Assembly: GCF_904848665.1 (NCBI RefSeq)
Contig: NZ_CAJHCQ010000020.1
Location: 62,001 to 126,000 of the forward strand
Origin: Paraburkholderia hiiakae
GTDB taxonomy: Bacteria; Pseudomonadota; Gammaproteobacteria; Burkholderiales; Burkholderiaceae
Length of the DNA: 64,000 nucleotides
Direction: 5' to 3'
Shown: positions 1 through 7,973 of the stretch, piece by piece
Numbering within the stretch: the first letter of the stretch is position 1
Layout of the letters: the number at the start of each line of letters is the position of its first letter
The notes under the pieces: generated by a model
What the model saw: the letters and a program-made list of their open reading frames with translations, nothing else
Databases searched by the model: none
Told to the model about the DNA's origin: nothing
Translations under genes and position numbers: made by a program

Positions 1-32
1 AGGCCGTCGCTGCGGCGGCCAGACGACAGCAA

Positions 33-966
33 CTCCCGAAAATTCTCACCTTTTGCGTCCAGGTGCGGTTGCGCTGCACCGTCGCGGCGCCTCCCGTAAA
101 CTCTCACCACTCATGGCATTGGAAAGAAAAAACCAATGGATTCCGTGACTTATCCACACGCGTGGCAGGTCTGAGAATGTACTGTCGACTCCCGAATTAC
201 CTCACCTCACGCGAAGACAGAACACGCGGACAAATGCGCGCTTGCCGAAAGAGCGCTCCTGAATAATCTCACCCAAGCAGGATTTCAACCGAGAGAAACA
301 CCATCCGTACCCGCGTAATCTCGGCGTCTGCGGCGCAGTGAACGCCAACTTTCTCCCGAATTTTCTCACCTTGGGTATGAAATCTGCAGAAAATGGCCCC
401 CGAAAAGCCTCACCTTATCCATCCGGGACCGGGCGGACGCCGCTGGTTTCGCGGCACTGCGGAAATCTCCCGAAAATCCTCACCTTGCGCCGCGGAAAGT
501 CCCCGGGAACCAGCTGTAAGCAGCGGGGAGATCCACCCGGATCGCATGCATGCCCCCGAAAAAGCTCACCTTTGGACCCTCAAGGTCCCCATTTCGCCCG
601 ATTTCGGGCTTTGGCTCCCGAAAAACTTCACCTTCGATCTGCATTTTTTCCCGATACCTCTCACCCCAAGCACTTTAGCCCCTCGATTTAGCCGAAAAAT
701 GGCGCGAATCGCCGCTCCCGAACCCGCTCACCGTTGCATTTTCCGTAACACCGCAGCCGAGCCCCGCTACGCGTGACCTGCCCGTCCGCGGCCTCCCGCA
801 TTGCCTCACCCTTGCCGGGAAGTCAAGAATCGCCCCGCTCCTGAACCCGCTCACGTCCTTTCCTGCAGTGGCTCACCGGCGTTCCCGAAGCCCGTCACCC
901 AACTTTCCCGCAGGCACTCACCCAGGGTCCCGTAAAGCTTCACCTGAACGGCCGGAAAGCCCCACC
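33..966 (+). repeat. Iteron array, CTCCCG-N6-CTCACC, about 18 units
   Basis: Units start at 33, 91, 189, 256, 353, 397, 467, 553, 615, 648, 715, 793, 838, 860, 882, 905, 927 and (degenerate) 949. Each has CTCCCG (or CCCCCG, TTCCCG, CTCCTG), a six-base spacer that is usually A-rich, then CTCACC, often followed by TT. The two hexamers are direct repeats 12 bp apart, so the unit is not a palindrome. All read on the + strand. The last six units repeat every 22-23 bp, the spacing of classical initiator iterons; earlier ones lie 33-98 bp apart. With the DnaA box, the AT-rich stretch and the KfrA-like gene next door, this is best read as the initiator-binding region of a chromid or megaplasmid origin. 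The protein that binds it is not identifiable from this window. Confidence 0.85.
150..158 (+). other. DnaA box TTATCCACA
   Basis: A perfect match to the strict DnaA box, lying between the second and third iteron units. It supports host DnaA acting with a replicon-specific initiator at this origin. Confidence 0.75.
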
Positions 967-979
967 AGGTAAGGATTTG

Positions 980-1035
980 CCGTGGCGTTAACGTTTTTAA
1001 CCGGTATCAAGGGTGTTTACTTTTATATCTCTCAA
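980..1035. other. AT-rich stretch, candidate DNA unwinding element
   Basis: Immediately right of the tandem iterons is a stretch clearly richer in A and T than its surroundings, with GTTAACG, a T5 run and TTTTATAT. A tandem iteron block followed by an AT-rich region and a DnaA box is the usual layout of iteron-type origins. The role is inferred from position and composition only. Confidence 0.5.
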
Positions 1036-1063
1036 GCAAGAATTCCCCTGCGAGCTACCCGAG

Positions 1064-1072
1064 ATATCCACA
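1064..1072 (+). other. DnaA-like box ATATCCACA (one mismatch)
   Basis: It differs from TTATCCACA at the first base. It lies about 30 bp beyond the AT-rich stretch, on the side opposite the iterons, where a DnaA box would help opening. Confidence 0.45.
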
Positions 1073-1113
1073 TTCCAATCCAACCGCCCGAGGAAGTTCT
1101 CGGGCCCGCTCGC

Positions 1114-1195
1114 GTGAAACAACGGATAGCCGTAAAATCAAGCCAAAAACTCGCGCGTTTACAAGGGCTTATGAAACAAACTTCGATTTGTTTCA
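1114..1195. promoter_or_regulatory. Candidate operator of the KfrA-like gene (TGAAACAA elements)
   Basis: GTGAAACAAC occurs at 1114-1123. A perfect inverted repeat, TGAAACAAA then six bases then TTTGTTTCA, lies at 1172-1195. Three copies of the same half-site stand 150-230 bp ahead of the KfrA-like start. KfrA proteins of plasmids repress their own promoters by binding nearby repeats, so autoregulation is a reasonable guess. The half-site also resembles half of the chromosomal parS consensus (GTTTCACGTGAAAC), so a ParB target is an alternative. Confidence 0.5.
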
Positions 1196-1343
1196 CGGAA
1201 AGACCCAGCAACGCTCACCTGGCACCGACAGAAAACCGTTGCGGAACGCGATTTGGCCACCTCCGGCAATCTCGACGCTCAAAACGTAGCAAATAGAACG
1301 TAATTTGTTATTATCCGTCCACTCCCCTGCCGAGAAGACGAAT

Positions 1344-2549
1344 ATGCGAGACCAGGACCGCCAGGCAATCCGCGAAGAAATTGAAAATTTGCGCAACAAC
1401 GGAGCACGCAGGCAGGAGCTTTCCTTACATGCCTGCAAACGCTTGTTCTTCGATTTCGAAATCAAGCCTTCGATGGCGGCTGTCCGTGAGTTGACCCAGA
1501 CGGGCAGTGCGAGCGATATCCCGAAAGACATCGAGCTGTTTTGGCAGCGCATTCGCGCGACGTCAAAAGTGCGTGTGGGGGCTGGGGCAATTCCGCCCGC
1601 ACTGGAAGAACGCGCCGGCGAACTGCTTGGCGCGCTTTTCGAGGAAGCGCTGGCGCTCGCAGGCGATGCCCTGCAGGCCGAACGCACGGAATTCGAAGCC
1701 GGTCGGCTCAATGCCGAACAGGCGACCCGGGAGGCCGAAGCTCGCCGCTCGGCCGCCGATGAAATGCTGCAACGCAGCGAAGCACGCGTGGAAGCGGCCT
1801 ATGAGCGGGTGCGCGAACTCGAAAGCCAGCTTGCCGCGGCGTCCGCGCAGGGCGCCGCAGCGTATGGCACCCGCGACGTGCTGGTACAACGTCTGGAAAC
1901 GGAAAACGACGCTCTGCGCAAACGGGTCGAGGCGGAACAGACGACCAACGCCGGTTTGCGCGATCGCATCGACGCCTTGCACGAAGACATGCGCAAGAGC
2001 ACCGAGCACTATGCGCAACAGATCAAGGATGCGCTCGCCGAGGCCGAACGGCGCGTCAAGCCCATGCTGGTCGAACTGGACTCCTTGCGCTCGATGTCGT
2101 CGACGTGGCAGGCGGCGCAGCGCGATGCCAGCAAGAAGGAATTCGATTTCATCCAGCAATTGGCGACGGCAAAGGGCCGCGCCGACCGGCTCGACGCCGT
2201 GCTGCGCGAGCGATCCGACGAAGTGGACGCGCTCACCCGGCAGGTCACGGCGTTGCGTGGGCAGCAAGGCCTCGACGCGTCGGTCGCGGCGTTGCTCTGT
2301 TCACTCGCCGGGGCGGGCCGGCTAGGCGAAACCGAGCTGGCGAGCCTTGGCACTTCGGTCGATGGACACGTTGCGTTGCCTGCGCGTTGTCCTAACTGTC
2401 ACGAAGGGGAACCGGAGTTGTCCAAAGTGGACGATGGTTTCGAATTCACTTGCCCAGAGTGCGAGCACACCTCGGGGACGGGGGTGTCGAAGTTTGCGGC
2501 GTACGCGCGCTTCATGGCAGGCAAGCATTCGCACGAACAGGCTTCGTGA
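1344..2549 (+). CDS. KfrA-like coiled-coil DNA-binding protein with C-terminal zinc ribbon
   Basis: A protein of 401 residues. The first roughly 110 residues (MRDQDRQAIREEIENL onward) resemble the KfrA_N plasmid DNA-binding domain. Residues about 115-320 are rich in Ala, Glu, Arg and Gln with heptad character, a long alpha-helical coiled coil. The C-terminus carries CPNC (about 349) and CPEC (about 370), a zinc-ribbon pair that plasmid KfrA does not have. KfrA proteins act as nucleoid-like or segregation accessory proteins and as autorepressors, which fits a position beside the iterons. The ATG at 1344 is chosen over the upstream TTG at 1305 because GAGAAG lies about eight bases before it. 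The gene could instead encode an iteron-binding or origin-organising protein. Confidence 0.75.
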   Translation: MRDQDRQAIREEIENLRNNGARRQELSLHACKRLFFDFEIKPSMAAVRELTQTGSASDIPKDIELFWQRIRATSKVRVGAGAIPPALEERAGELLGALFEEALALAGDALQAERTEFEAGRLNAEQATREAEARRSAADEMLQRSEARVEAAYERVRELESQLAAASAQGAAAYGTRDVLVQRLETENDALRKRVEAEQTTNAGLRDRIDALHEDMRKSTEHYAQQIKDALAEAERRVKPMLVELDSLRSMSSTWQAAQRDASKKEFDFIQQLATAKGRADRLDAVLRERSDEVDALTRQVTALRGQQGLDASVAALLCSLAGAGRLGETELASLGTSVDGHVALPARCPNCHEGEPELSKVDDGFEFTCPECEHTSGTGVSKFAAYARFMAGKHSHEQAS

Positions 2550-2655
2550 GCGCTGACTGGACCAGGCGTGAAGTCAGCCTGGCCTGGATACGTGAGCTTT
2601 TACGGGAGCCGCGCCCGCGTCCGGCGAGAGCCCGATCGCCCGCCAACGCGGCGTT

Positions 2656-3657
2656 TCACGCCTCGTCGCTTTCCGCTGAAGCGTGTTGCGTCGCCTCGCG
2701 TTCCGCCCACGTTTTCCATGCGCGATGCAACCGCCCCGCGGAGATCGGCTGCAGGAAGCCGAGCCACTGCCCTACCTGATCGGTATCCACGCCGCGCTCG
2801 AACAGGTCCGCTGCGAAAGTGTTGCGCAAGGTCTGCGGACTCGCGCGCTCGGCGCGGGTTTCGGCCACGCGCGCTGCTTCCATCAATGCGTCGATGGCGC
2901 GCAACACGGTGGCCTTGTGCATGGGGCGCCCCGAAGGCGAGCCCGGAAACACCAGCTGTCCAGGCAATCCGGCGAGCCGGCGCGCTTCGAGCCAGGCGCC
3001 AAGTACATCGACGGCAAATGGCGTCAGTCGCGTGACGCGCGTAAACACCGGGTTGGCGGCTTCGATCGTGACCGATTCCGAGCCGATCGCCACGCAGTCG
3101 AGCGTGAGCGCGATGGCGTCACCCGTTTTCAATCCGCCTCCCAGAAAGATGGCGACGAGCGCACGGTCTCGGCGTTCACGCCATCGTTTCGCGGCAGAGG
3201 GCTCGACGAGCGGCGAAAACAACTGACCGATGATCGCGGCGCGTTCATTGGGCGTAAGGAAGCCAGTCGGCTCGTTCTCGCGCGCGTTGCGCCACGCGGC
3301 TTCGCCGTCCTGGGCGATGAAGCGCGCTGGGTTCGTGGAGGCAAGTTCGATTTCGCGCACGTGATCGAGCACTCGCTCGATGAGTCGCAGATAACGCAGC
3401 CGCTGCGGCTTCTTCACGTCGAGGCTAGCGACGAATTCGGCGATCGTGCCGGTATCCACGGTCATGATCGTCTTGCGTTTGAGCGCGAGCCATTCGAGAA
3501 AGCGTCCCCATTGCACGCGATAGACCTCGGCGGAGGAACGGCGCAAATCCTGCGAGGCGAGCCAGGCGTCGAACGCGGCGGCGGGGTCACGCTGCCAGTC
3601 TTGGCGTTGCTGGTCGAAGAGGTCGCGTGAGGAAGTGGAGGACGCCATCTCTATCAT
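2656..3657 (-). CDS. Tyrosine-recombinase-fold protein, apparently catalytically dead
   Basis: 333 residues from ATG 3657; a second ATG at 3648 (MASSTSS) is equally possible. The N-terminal half looks like a SAM-like core-binding domain (AAAFDAWLASQDL, VYRVQWGRFLEWL). The C-terminal half follows the phage-integrase layout: FLGGGLKTGDAIAL for box I and SPQTLRNTFAADLFERG for box II. The first catalytic Arg is Lys, the His before LR is Gln, the LGH histidine is Phe, and no Tyr stands at the nucleophile position (ISAGRLHRAW). Only the second Arg is kept. It converges on the KfrA-like gene beside the origin. A structural or DNA-binding role is more likely than recombination. Confidence 0.75.
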   Translation of the reverse strand: MIEMASSTSSRDLFDQQRQDWQRDPAAAFDAWLASQDLRRSSAEVYRVQWGRFLEWLALKRKTIMTVDTGTIAEFVASLDVKKPQRLRYLRLIERVLDHVREIELASTNPARFIAQDGEAAWRNARENEPTGFLTPNERAAIIGQLFSPLVEPSAAKRWRERRDRALVAIFLGGGLKTGDAIALTLDCVAIGSESVTIEAANPVFTRVTRLTPFAVDVLGAWLEARRLAGLPGQLVFPGSPSGRPMHKATVLRAIDALMEAARVAETRAERASPQTLRNTFAADLFERGVDTDQVGQWLGFLQPISAGRLHRAWKTWAEREATQHASAESDEA

Positions 3658-3743
3658 TCCGTTAGTTGCGTTACGAGGTCATTATAGCGATAGCAGGATC
3701 ATCGCGCTGCAATCGTTCCGTGCAACGCGTCCCCTGCATGCGA

Positions 3744-4151
3744 TCAACCACCCCAGCCCCTGGCACGCCGCATAGCGTCGTTGCGTCTTGCCTGTTGGCG
3801 CGATGCTTCCGCGCATTGCGCGGCACGTTCATAGGCCGAGACCGCGAACGCGAATACAGCTGGCAGCGCGTTGGATTGCCCGAAGTCGACTGTTTCGTCG
3901 GTTTCCGGCCAGGCAAGGTCGCCTGGCCGTTGAAAGAGGCCAAGCATCAGGGCGTCGTGGCGGCTGGCGAAGCCGAGATCAGCAAGCGCTTCTGCCTCGA
4001 TGGCATGCAGCAGTCGCCAGGTGAGCGGCACCAGCCGTGCGATATAGCGCTGCGCGATGTTGCGCACGATGAGTTCGAGGTCGCGTGCGGCAGCCTGAAA
4101 GCGCAAAGCCGCCAGATCGTGCTCGCGCCGCAGTTCGGTTGGGAGGGACAT
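3744..4151 (-). CDS. Small protein of unknown function under LexA control
   Basis: 135 residues starting MSLPTELRREHDLAAL. The start is fixed by GGAG six bases upstream (GGAGACGTCA then ATG). The open frame runs further upstream, but there it passes through the LexA box and into the neighbouring gene. No signal peptide or membrane segment is visible. It is helical, with Arg-rich ends (RQQARRNDAMRRARGWGG) and three Trp. I do not recognise a family. The near-perfect SOS box 24 bp before the start implies induction by DNA damage. The origin-proximal location suggests a role in damage response or replication and division control, but that is inference. Confidence 0.7.
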   Translation of the reverse strand: MSLPTELRREHDLAALRFQAAARDLELIVRNIAQRYIARLVPLTWRLLHAIEAEALADLGFASRHDALMLGLFQRPGDLAWPETDETVDFGQSNALPAVFAFAVSAYERAAQCAEASRQQARRNDAMRRARGWGG

Positions 4152-4174
4152 TGACGTCTCCAGTCGGACTTTCA

Positions 4175-4190
4175 CTGTATAAATATACAG
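4175..4190. promoter_or_regulatory. LexA (SOS) box
   Basis: CTGTATAAATATACAG matches the LexA consensus CTGTATATATATACAG at 15 of 16 positions and keeps both CTG and CAG ends. It lies 24 bp upstream of the 4151 start of the minus-strand gene and 60 bp downstream of the end of the XRE-cupin gene, so it can only serve the small gene. Confidence 0.85.
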
Positions 4191-4249
4191 TAGTCGGACC
4201 GATCGCGCAGCATCGTCCATTCGGCCAGCGCTAGCGGTGAGGCGGGCTG

Positions 4250-4903
4250 TCAGCCGTGAATCACCACCAGCAGTGCGCGCGCCTCGCCCTTGCCTGCGTT
4301 GCGGATCGCATGCGGCTGGTCGGCGATATAGCGCGCCGTGTCTGCGGCCTTCAGGCGCTGCGTGGCGCCAGCCGCTTCGACCTCGATGCTCCCCTGCAAC
4401 ACCGTCAGATGCTCGCGCGTGCCCGGTTCGTGCGCGGCCGAAACCAGCGCCCCGCCGGGCTTCAGCGTCAGCTCGTACCACTCGAAGTTGCCGGCTAGCT
4501 CGATCGGCCCCCATACGCGTAACTGGTAACCGGCGTCGTGACCGTGCAGCGTCGGGATGTCGTGCGGCCCGGCGACCGCGATCGCCTCGGGCGCCTTCGG
4601 GGCCGCAAACAGCGAATCGAGCTTGACGCCCAACGCATTCGTGAGCCGCCAGGCGACGGCAATGGTCGGGTTCGCCTTGTCGCGCTCGATTTCCGATAGC
4701 ATGGATTTTGAGACGCCCGCGGCGCGCGAGAGGTCGTCGAGCGTCATCTTGCGCTCGGAGCGCAGCCGCTGGATCTGCTCGCCCACGCGCGGCGGCGTGG
4801 TGGCTGGTACGGCCGATGCAGGCAGTGCGCCAGTTGCGGCCGACGCGGGCGCGTCAGAAACGACGTTCGCCGGTGCGGCGCGCGGTTTGCGGGTGCTTGC
4901 CAT
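4250..4903 (-). CDS. XRE-cupin transcriptional regulator
   Basis: 217 residues. After a low-complexity Ala/Pro-rich leader of about 38 residues comes an HTH_3 domain (RVGEQIQRLRSERKMTLDDL, then SRAAGVSKSMLSEIERDKANP, about 40-95). A C-terminal cupin_2 domain follows (about 140-215, with HEPGTREHLTVLQG and QPHAIRN). Such regulators sense a small ligand in the cupin and control a nearby catabolic operon. The gene diverges from kbl-tdh, and three regularly spaced half-sites lie in the shared promoter region, so autoregulation and control of threonine or glycine catabolism are likely. GAGG precedes the ATG. Confidence 0.85.
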   Translation of the reverse strand: MASTRKPRAAPANVVSDAPASAATGALPASAVPATTPPRVGEQIQRLRSERKMTLDDLSRAAGVSKSMLSEIERDKANPTIAVAWRLTNALGVKLDSLFAAPKAPEAIAVAGPHDIPTLHGHDAGYQLRVWGPIELAGNFEWYELTLKPGGALVSAAHEPGTREHLTVLQGSIEVEAAGATQRLKAADTARYIADQPHAIRNAGKGEARALLVVIHG

Positions 4904-4927
4904 TCACGGCCTCATCGATTAGAGTGC

Positions 4928-4953
4928 GTTCGACATATCGAACTTGGGTTCGA
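4928..4953. promoter_or_regulatory. Operator with three alternating GTTCGA/TCGAAC half-sites
   Basis: GTTCGA (4928-4933), TCGAAC (4938-4943) and GTTCGA (4948-4953) alternate with four-base gaps. They make two overlapping 16-bp palindromes with half-sites exactly 10 bp apart on one DNA face. The position, 25 bp ahead of the XRE-cupin start and 80 bp ahead of kbl, fits the operator of that regulator. Confidence 0.7.
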
Positions 4954-4997
4954 AATAACGGAAATTTTCGCCAACAGCTGACGGCGACTATAGCAAA

Positions 4998-5013
4998 CTG
5001 CGGCAAGCCGCAG
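4998..5013. promoter_or_regulatory. CTGCGGC-AA-GCCGCAG palindrome ahead of kbl
   Basis: A perfect 7-bp inverted repeat with a two-base centre, ending 20 bp before the kbl start and just before its AGGAG. The two-base centre is short for an RNA hairpin, so a second protein site is possible. No T-run follows. Confidence 0.35.
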
Positions 5014-5033
5014 CTATGTGAGGAGCACGATTC

Positions 5034-6233
5034 ATGCGTACCCCGTATCTCGACCACTTGCGCGCGACGCTCGACCAGATCCGCGCAGATGGCTTCTACA
5101 AGAACGAGCGCGTGATCGCCACGCCGCAGTCGGCCGATATCCGGCTAGCGGACGGCAGCGACGTGCTCAACTTTTGCGCGAACAACTACCTCGGCCTCGC
5201 CAATGATGCGCGTCTCATCGCCGCCGCCAAAGACGGCCTCGAGCGCGACGGTTTCGGCATGGCGTCGGTGCGTTTCATCTGCGGCACGCAAACCGTGCAC
5301 AAGCAGCTCGAAAGCGCGCTCGCCACGTTCCTGCGAAGCGAAGACTGCATTCTCTATTCCAGCTGTTTCGACGCGAACGGCGGCCTCTTCGAAACGCTGC
5401 TCGGTGAAGACGACGCCATCATCAGCGACGAACTCAACCACGCGAGCATCATCGACGGCGTACGCCTTTCGAAAGCGCGCCGATATCGCTACAAGAACAA
5501 CGATCTTTCGGATCTCGAAGCAAAGCTGAAAGAAGCCGATGAAGCCGGCGCACGCTACAAGCTTATCGCCACCGACGGCGTGTTCTCGATGGACGGCATC
5601 ATTGCCGATCTCAAGGGCATCTGCGATCTCGCGGACCGCTACGACGCACTCGTGATGGTCGACGACTCCCACGCGGTGGGCTTCATCGGCGAACATGGGC
5701 GCGGAACGCCCGAACACTGCGGCGTTCTCCAGCGCGTGGACATCATCACCGGGACGCTTGGTAAAGCGCTGGGCGGCGCTTCGGGCGGCTATATCGCGGC
5801 GAAGCAGGAGGTGATCGACCTGTTGCGCCAGCGCTCGCGTCCCTATCTTTTCTCGAACACGCTTACGCCGAGCATTGCCGCCGCTTCGCTTGCCGTGCTC
5901 GAACTGATTGCTAGCGACGAAGGCGCGCAACTGCGCCGCCGCGTGCGCGAGAATGGCGCGCAGTTTCGCCGCGAAATGAGCGCGCTCGGCTTCACGCTCG
6001 TGCCCGGCGAGCACCCGATCATTCCCGTGATGCTCGGCGACGCACAGGTCGCCACGAAAATGGCCGACGCGCTCCTGCACGAGGGCGTCTACGTAATCGG
6101 CTTTTCGTATCCCGTCGTGCCGAAGGGCCGCGCGCGCATTCGCACGCAGATGAGCGCCGCGCACACGCCCGAGCAGATCGGGCGGGCCGTAGAGGCGTTT
6201 GCGCGCGTAGGCAAGCAGCTCGGCGTGATTTAA
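5034..6233 (+). CDS. kbl: 2-amino-3-ketobutyrate CoA ligase (glycine C-acetyltransferase)
   Basis: 399 residues, the family's usual length (398 in E. coli). A PLP-dependent alpha-oxoamine synthase that converts 2-amino-3-ketobutyrate and CoA into glycine and acetyl-CoA, the second step of threonine degradation. Visible signatures are NNYLGLAND near residue 46, DDSHAVGFIGEHGRGTPEH around 210-228 and TGTLGKALGGASGGY, whose Lys should carry PLP. AGGAG lies eight bases before the ATG. tdh starts 17 bp downstream, so the two form an operon, probably controlled by the divergent XRE-cupin regulator. Confidence 0.97.
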   Translation: MRTPYLDHLRATLDQIRADGFYKNERVIATPQSADIRLADGSDVLNFCANNYLGLANDARLIAAAKDGLERDGFGMASVRFICGTQTVHKQLESALATFLRSEDCILYSSCFDANGGLFETLLGEDDAIISDELNHASIIDGVRLSKARRYRYKNNDLSDLEAKLKEADEAGARYKLIATDGVFSMDGIIADLKGICDLADRYDALVMVDDSHAVGFIGEHGRGTPEHCGVLQRVDIITGTLGKALGGASGGYIAAKQEVIDLLRQRSRPYLFSNTLTPSIAAASLAVLELIASDEGAQLRRRVRENGAQFRREMSALGFTLVPGEHPIIPVMLGDAQVATKMADALLHEGVYVIGFSYPVVPKGRARIRTQMSAAHTPEQIGRAVEAFARVGKQLGVI

Positions 6234-6250
6234 CAAGGATTGCGAATCAA

Positions 6251-7282
6251 ATGAAAGCACTTGCCAAACTCGAACGCGCGCCCGGCCTCACGCTCACGCG
6301 CGTGAAGAAGCCCGAAGTCGGCCATAACGACGTGATGATCAAGATCCGCAAGACGGCGATTTGCGGCACGGACATCCACATCTGGAAATGGGACGACTGG
6401 GCACAGAAAACCATTCCGGTGCCGATGCACGTGGGCCACGAATATGTGGGTGAAATCGTCGAGATGGGCCAGGAGGTGCGCGGTTTCCAGATTGGCGACC
6501 GCGTGTCCGGCGAAGGGCATATCACCTGCGGCTTTTGCCGCAACTGCCGCGCGGGGCGGCGCCACCTGTGCCGCAACACCACGGGCGTCGGCGTGAACCG
6601 CGAAGGCGCGTTCGCCGAGTATCTCGTGATTCCGGCCTTCAACGCGTTCAAGATTCCGCCCGAGATCTCCGACGATCTCGCGGCGATCTTCGATCCGTTC
6701 GGCAATGCCACGCACACAGCGCTGTCGTTCAACCTCGTGGGCGAGGACGTGCTGATTACGGGCGCGGGGCCGATCGGCATCATGGCCGTCGCGATCGCGA
6801 AGCACGTGGGTGCGCGCAATGTCGTCATCACGGATGTCAACGACTACCGGCTCGAACTCGCACGCAAGATGGGCGCGACGCGCGCCGTGAACGTTTCGCG
6901 CGAGTCGCTGCGCGATGTGATGAACGAACTGCACATGACCGAAGGCTTCGACGTGGGCCTCGAAATGTCGGGTGTGCCGAGCGCGTTCACGGCGCTGCTC
7001 GAGTCGATGAACCACGGCGGCAAGGTCGCGCTGCTCGGCATTCCGCCCGCGCAAACCGCCATCGACTGGAACCAGGTGATCTTCAAGGGGCTGGAAATCA
7101 AGGGCATTTACGGCCGCGAGATGTTCGAGACCTGGTACAAGATGGTCGCGATGCTGCAGAGCGGGCTCGATCTTTCGCCCCTCATTACGCACCGCTTCAA
7201 CGTGGACGACTACGAGAAGGGTTTCGCGGCCATGCTCTCGGGCGAGAGTGGCAAGGTGATTCTCGACTGGACCGCGGCCTGA
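6251..7282 (+). CDS. tdh: L-threonine 3-dehydrogenase
   Basis: 343 residues, matching the 341 of E. coli Tdh. A medium-chain zinc alcohol dehydrogenase that oxidises threonine to 2-amino-3-ketobutyrate with NAD+, feeding Kbl. The catalytic zinc Cys is in TAICGTDIHIWKWD (about 38), the GHE zinc site is GHEYVG, and the four structural-zinc Cys lie in CGFCRNCRAGRRHLC (about 95-110). The Rossmann glycines are in ITGAGPIGIMA. AAGGATTG precedes the ATG. Together kbl and tdh turn threonine into glycine and acetyl-CoA. Confidence 0.97.
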   Translation: MKALAKLERAPGLTLTRVKKPEVGHNDVMIKIRKTAICGTDIHIWKWDDWAQKTIPVPMHVGHEYVGEIVEMGQEVRGFQIGDRVSGEGHITCGFCRNCRAGRRHLCRNTTGVGVNREGAFAEYLVIPAFNAFKIPPEISDDLAAIFDPFGNATHTALSFNLVGEDVLITGAGPIGIMAVAIAKHVGARNVVITDVNDYRLELARKMGATRAVNVSRESLRDVMNELHMTEGFDVGLEMSGVPSAFTALLESMNHGGKVALLGIPPAQTAIDWNQVIFKGLEIKGIYGREMFETWYKMVAMLQSGLDLSPLITHRFNVDDYEKGFAAMLSGESGKVILDWTAA

Positions 7283-7295
7283 ACGCGCGGCGGTT

Positions 7296-7973
7296 TTAGC
7301 GCGGTTGTTCCAGCACCGGCTGCTCGAATTCGGCTTCGATGCGCACGTCGATCTCGTCGCCCACGGCGGGATACCAGCTCGTCAACCCGAACGCCGAGCG
7401 GTTGAAGTGGCCCGTAGCGGCGAAGCCTAGCGTGGGCTGCTTCGTGAGCGGATTCGGCGCATAGCCGTTCAAGGTGACGTCGAGCGTGACCGGCTGGGTC
7501 GCGCCGCGTATCGTGAGATTGCCCGTGAGCGTGCCGCGCCCCTCGCCCGTGCGCGTAAAGTGCGTGCTCGTGAAATGGATCTCCGGATAACGTTGCACGT
7601 CGAGCATCTGCGGGCCTTTCACCATGGCGTCGAGCGCGCTCACGTTGGTGTCGAGGCTCGTGGCGTCGATCACCGCGTCGAGCGTGGCCGTTTCGAGGCC
7701 GCCCGCCGTCCAGTCGAGCGTTGCCTGCGCGCGGTCGAAGCGCATGACGAAGCGCGAGTAGTGGAAGTGATCGACGTCGAATATGACGCTCCAGTGATGC
7801 GCGTCCATCGCGTAGCGACCCGCTGGTACGTCGGCTTCCGTGCGGCTTACGCTGTGCGTGACCACGCGCAGCGGCGTGCACGCGGCGAGGCTCGCTGCAC
7901 ACAGCGCCATGCAGAAGGCACGGCGCGAGCCGCGAACGAGGCGCGCAAGCGACACAGACGGCTGGTCTTTCAT
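7296..7973 (-). CDS. YceI-family lipoprotein
   Basis: 225 residues. The N-terminus RGSRRAFCMALCAASLAACTP is a lipoprotein signal with lipobox LAAC. The rest is a YceI-like lipocalin fold: AGRYAMDAHHWSVIFDVDHF, MLDVQRYPEIHFTST, GNLTIRGATQPVTLDV, FGLTSWYPAVGDEIDV. YceI proteins are periplasmic and bind isoprenoid lipids. GGGAG lies seven bases before the ATG at 7973, which is why the much longer open frame upstream is not used. It ends 13 bp from tdh, convergently. Confidence 0.88.
   Translation of the reverse strand: MKDQPSVSLARLVRGSRRAFCMALCAASLAACTPLRVVTHSVSRTEADVPAGRYAMDAHHWSVIFDVDHFHYSRFVMRFDRAQATLDWTAGGLETATLDAVIDATSLDTNVSALDAMVKGPQMLDVQRYPEIHFTSTHFTRTGEGRGTLTGNLTIRGATQPVTLDVTLNGYAPNPLTKQPTLGFAATGHFNRSAFGLTSWYPAVGDEIDVRIEAEFEQPVLEQPR

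Noticed and set aside
307..324. TACCCG-CGTAAT-CTCGGC as another array unit
   Set aside because: Three or more changes in the fixed hexamers; kept out of the count.
1172..1195. Canonical chromosomal parS (GTTTCACGTGAAAC)
   Set aside because: Only the TGAAAC half resembles parS; the two halves are 6 bp apart and in the wrong order, so called an operator instead.
63..1296. Open frames within the origin region (for example 338-691, 393-776, 982-1296)
   Set aside because: They run through the iteron units in different frames, have no ribosome sites and translate the repeats; open only by composition.
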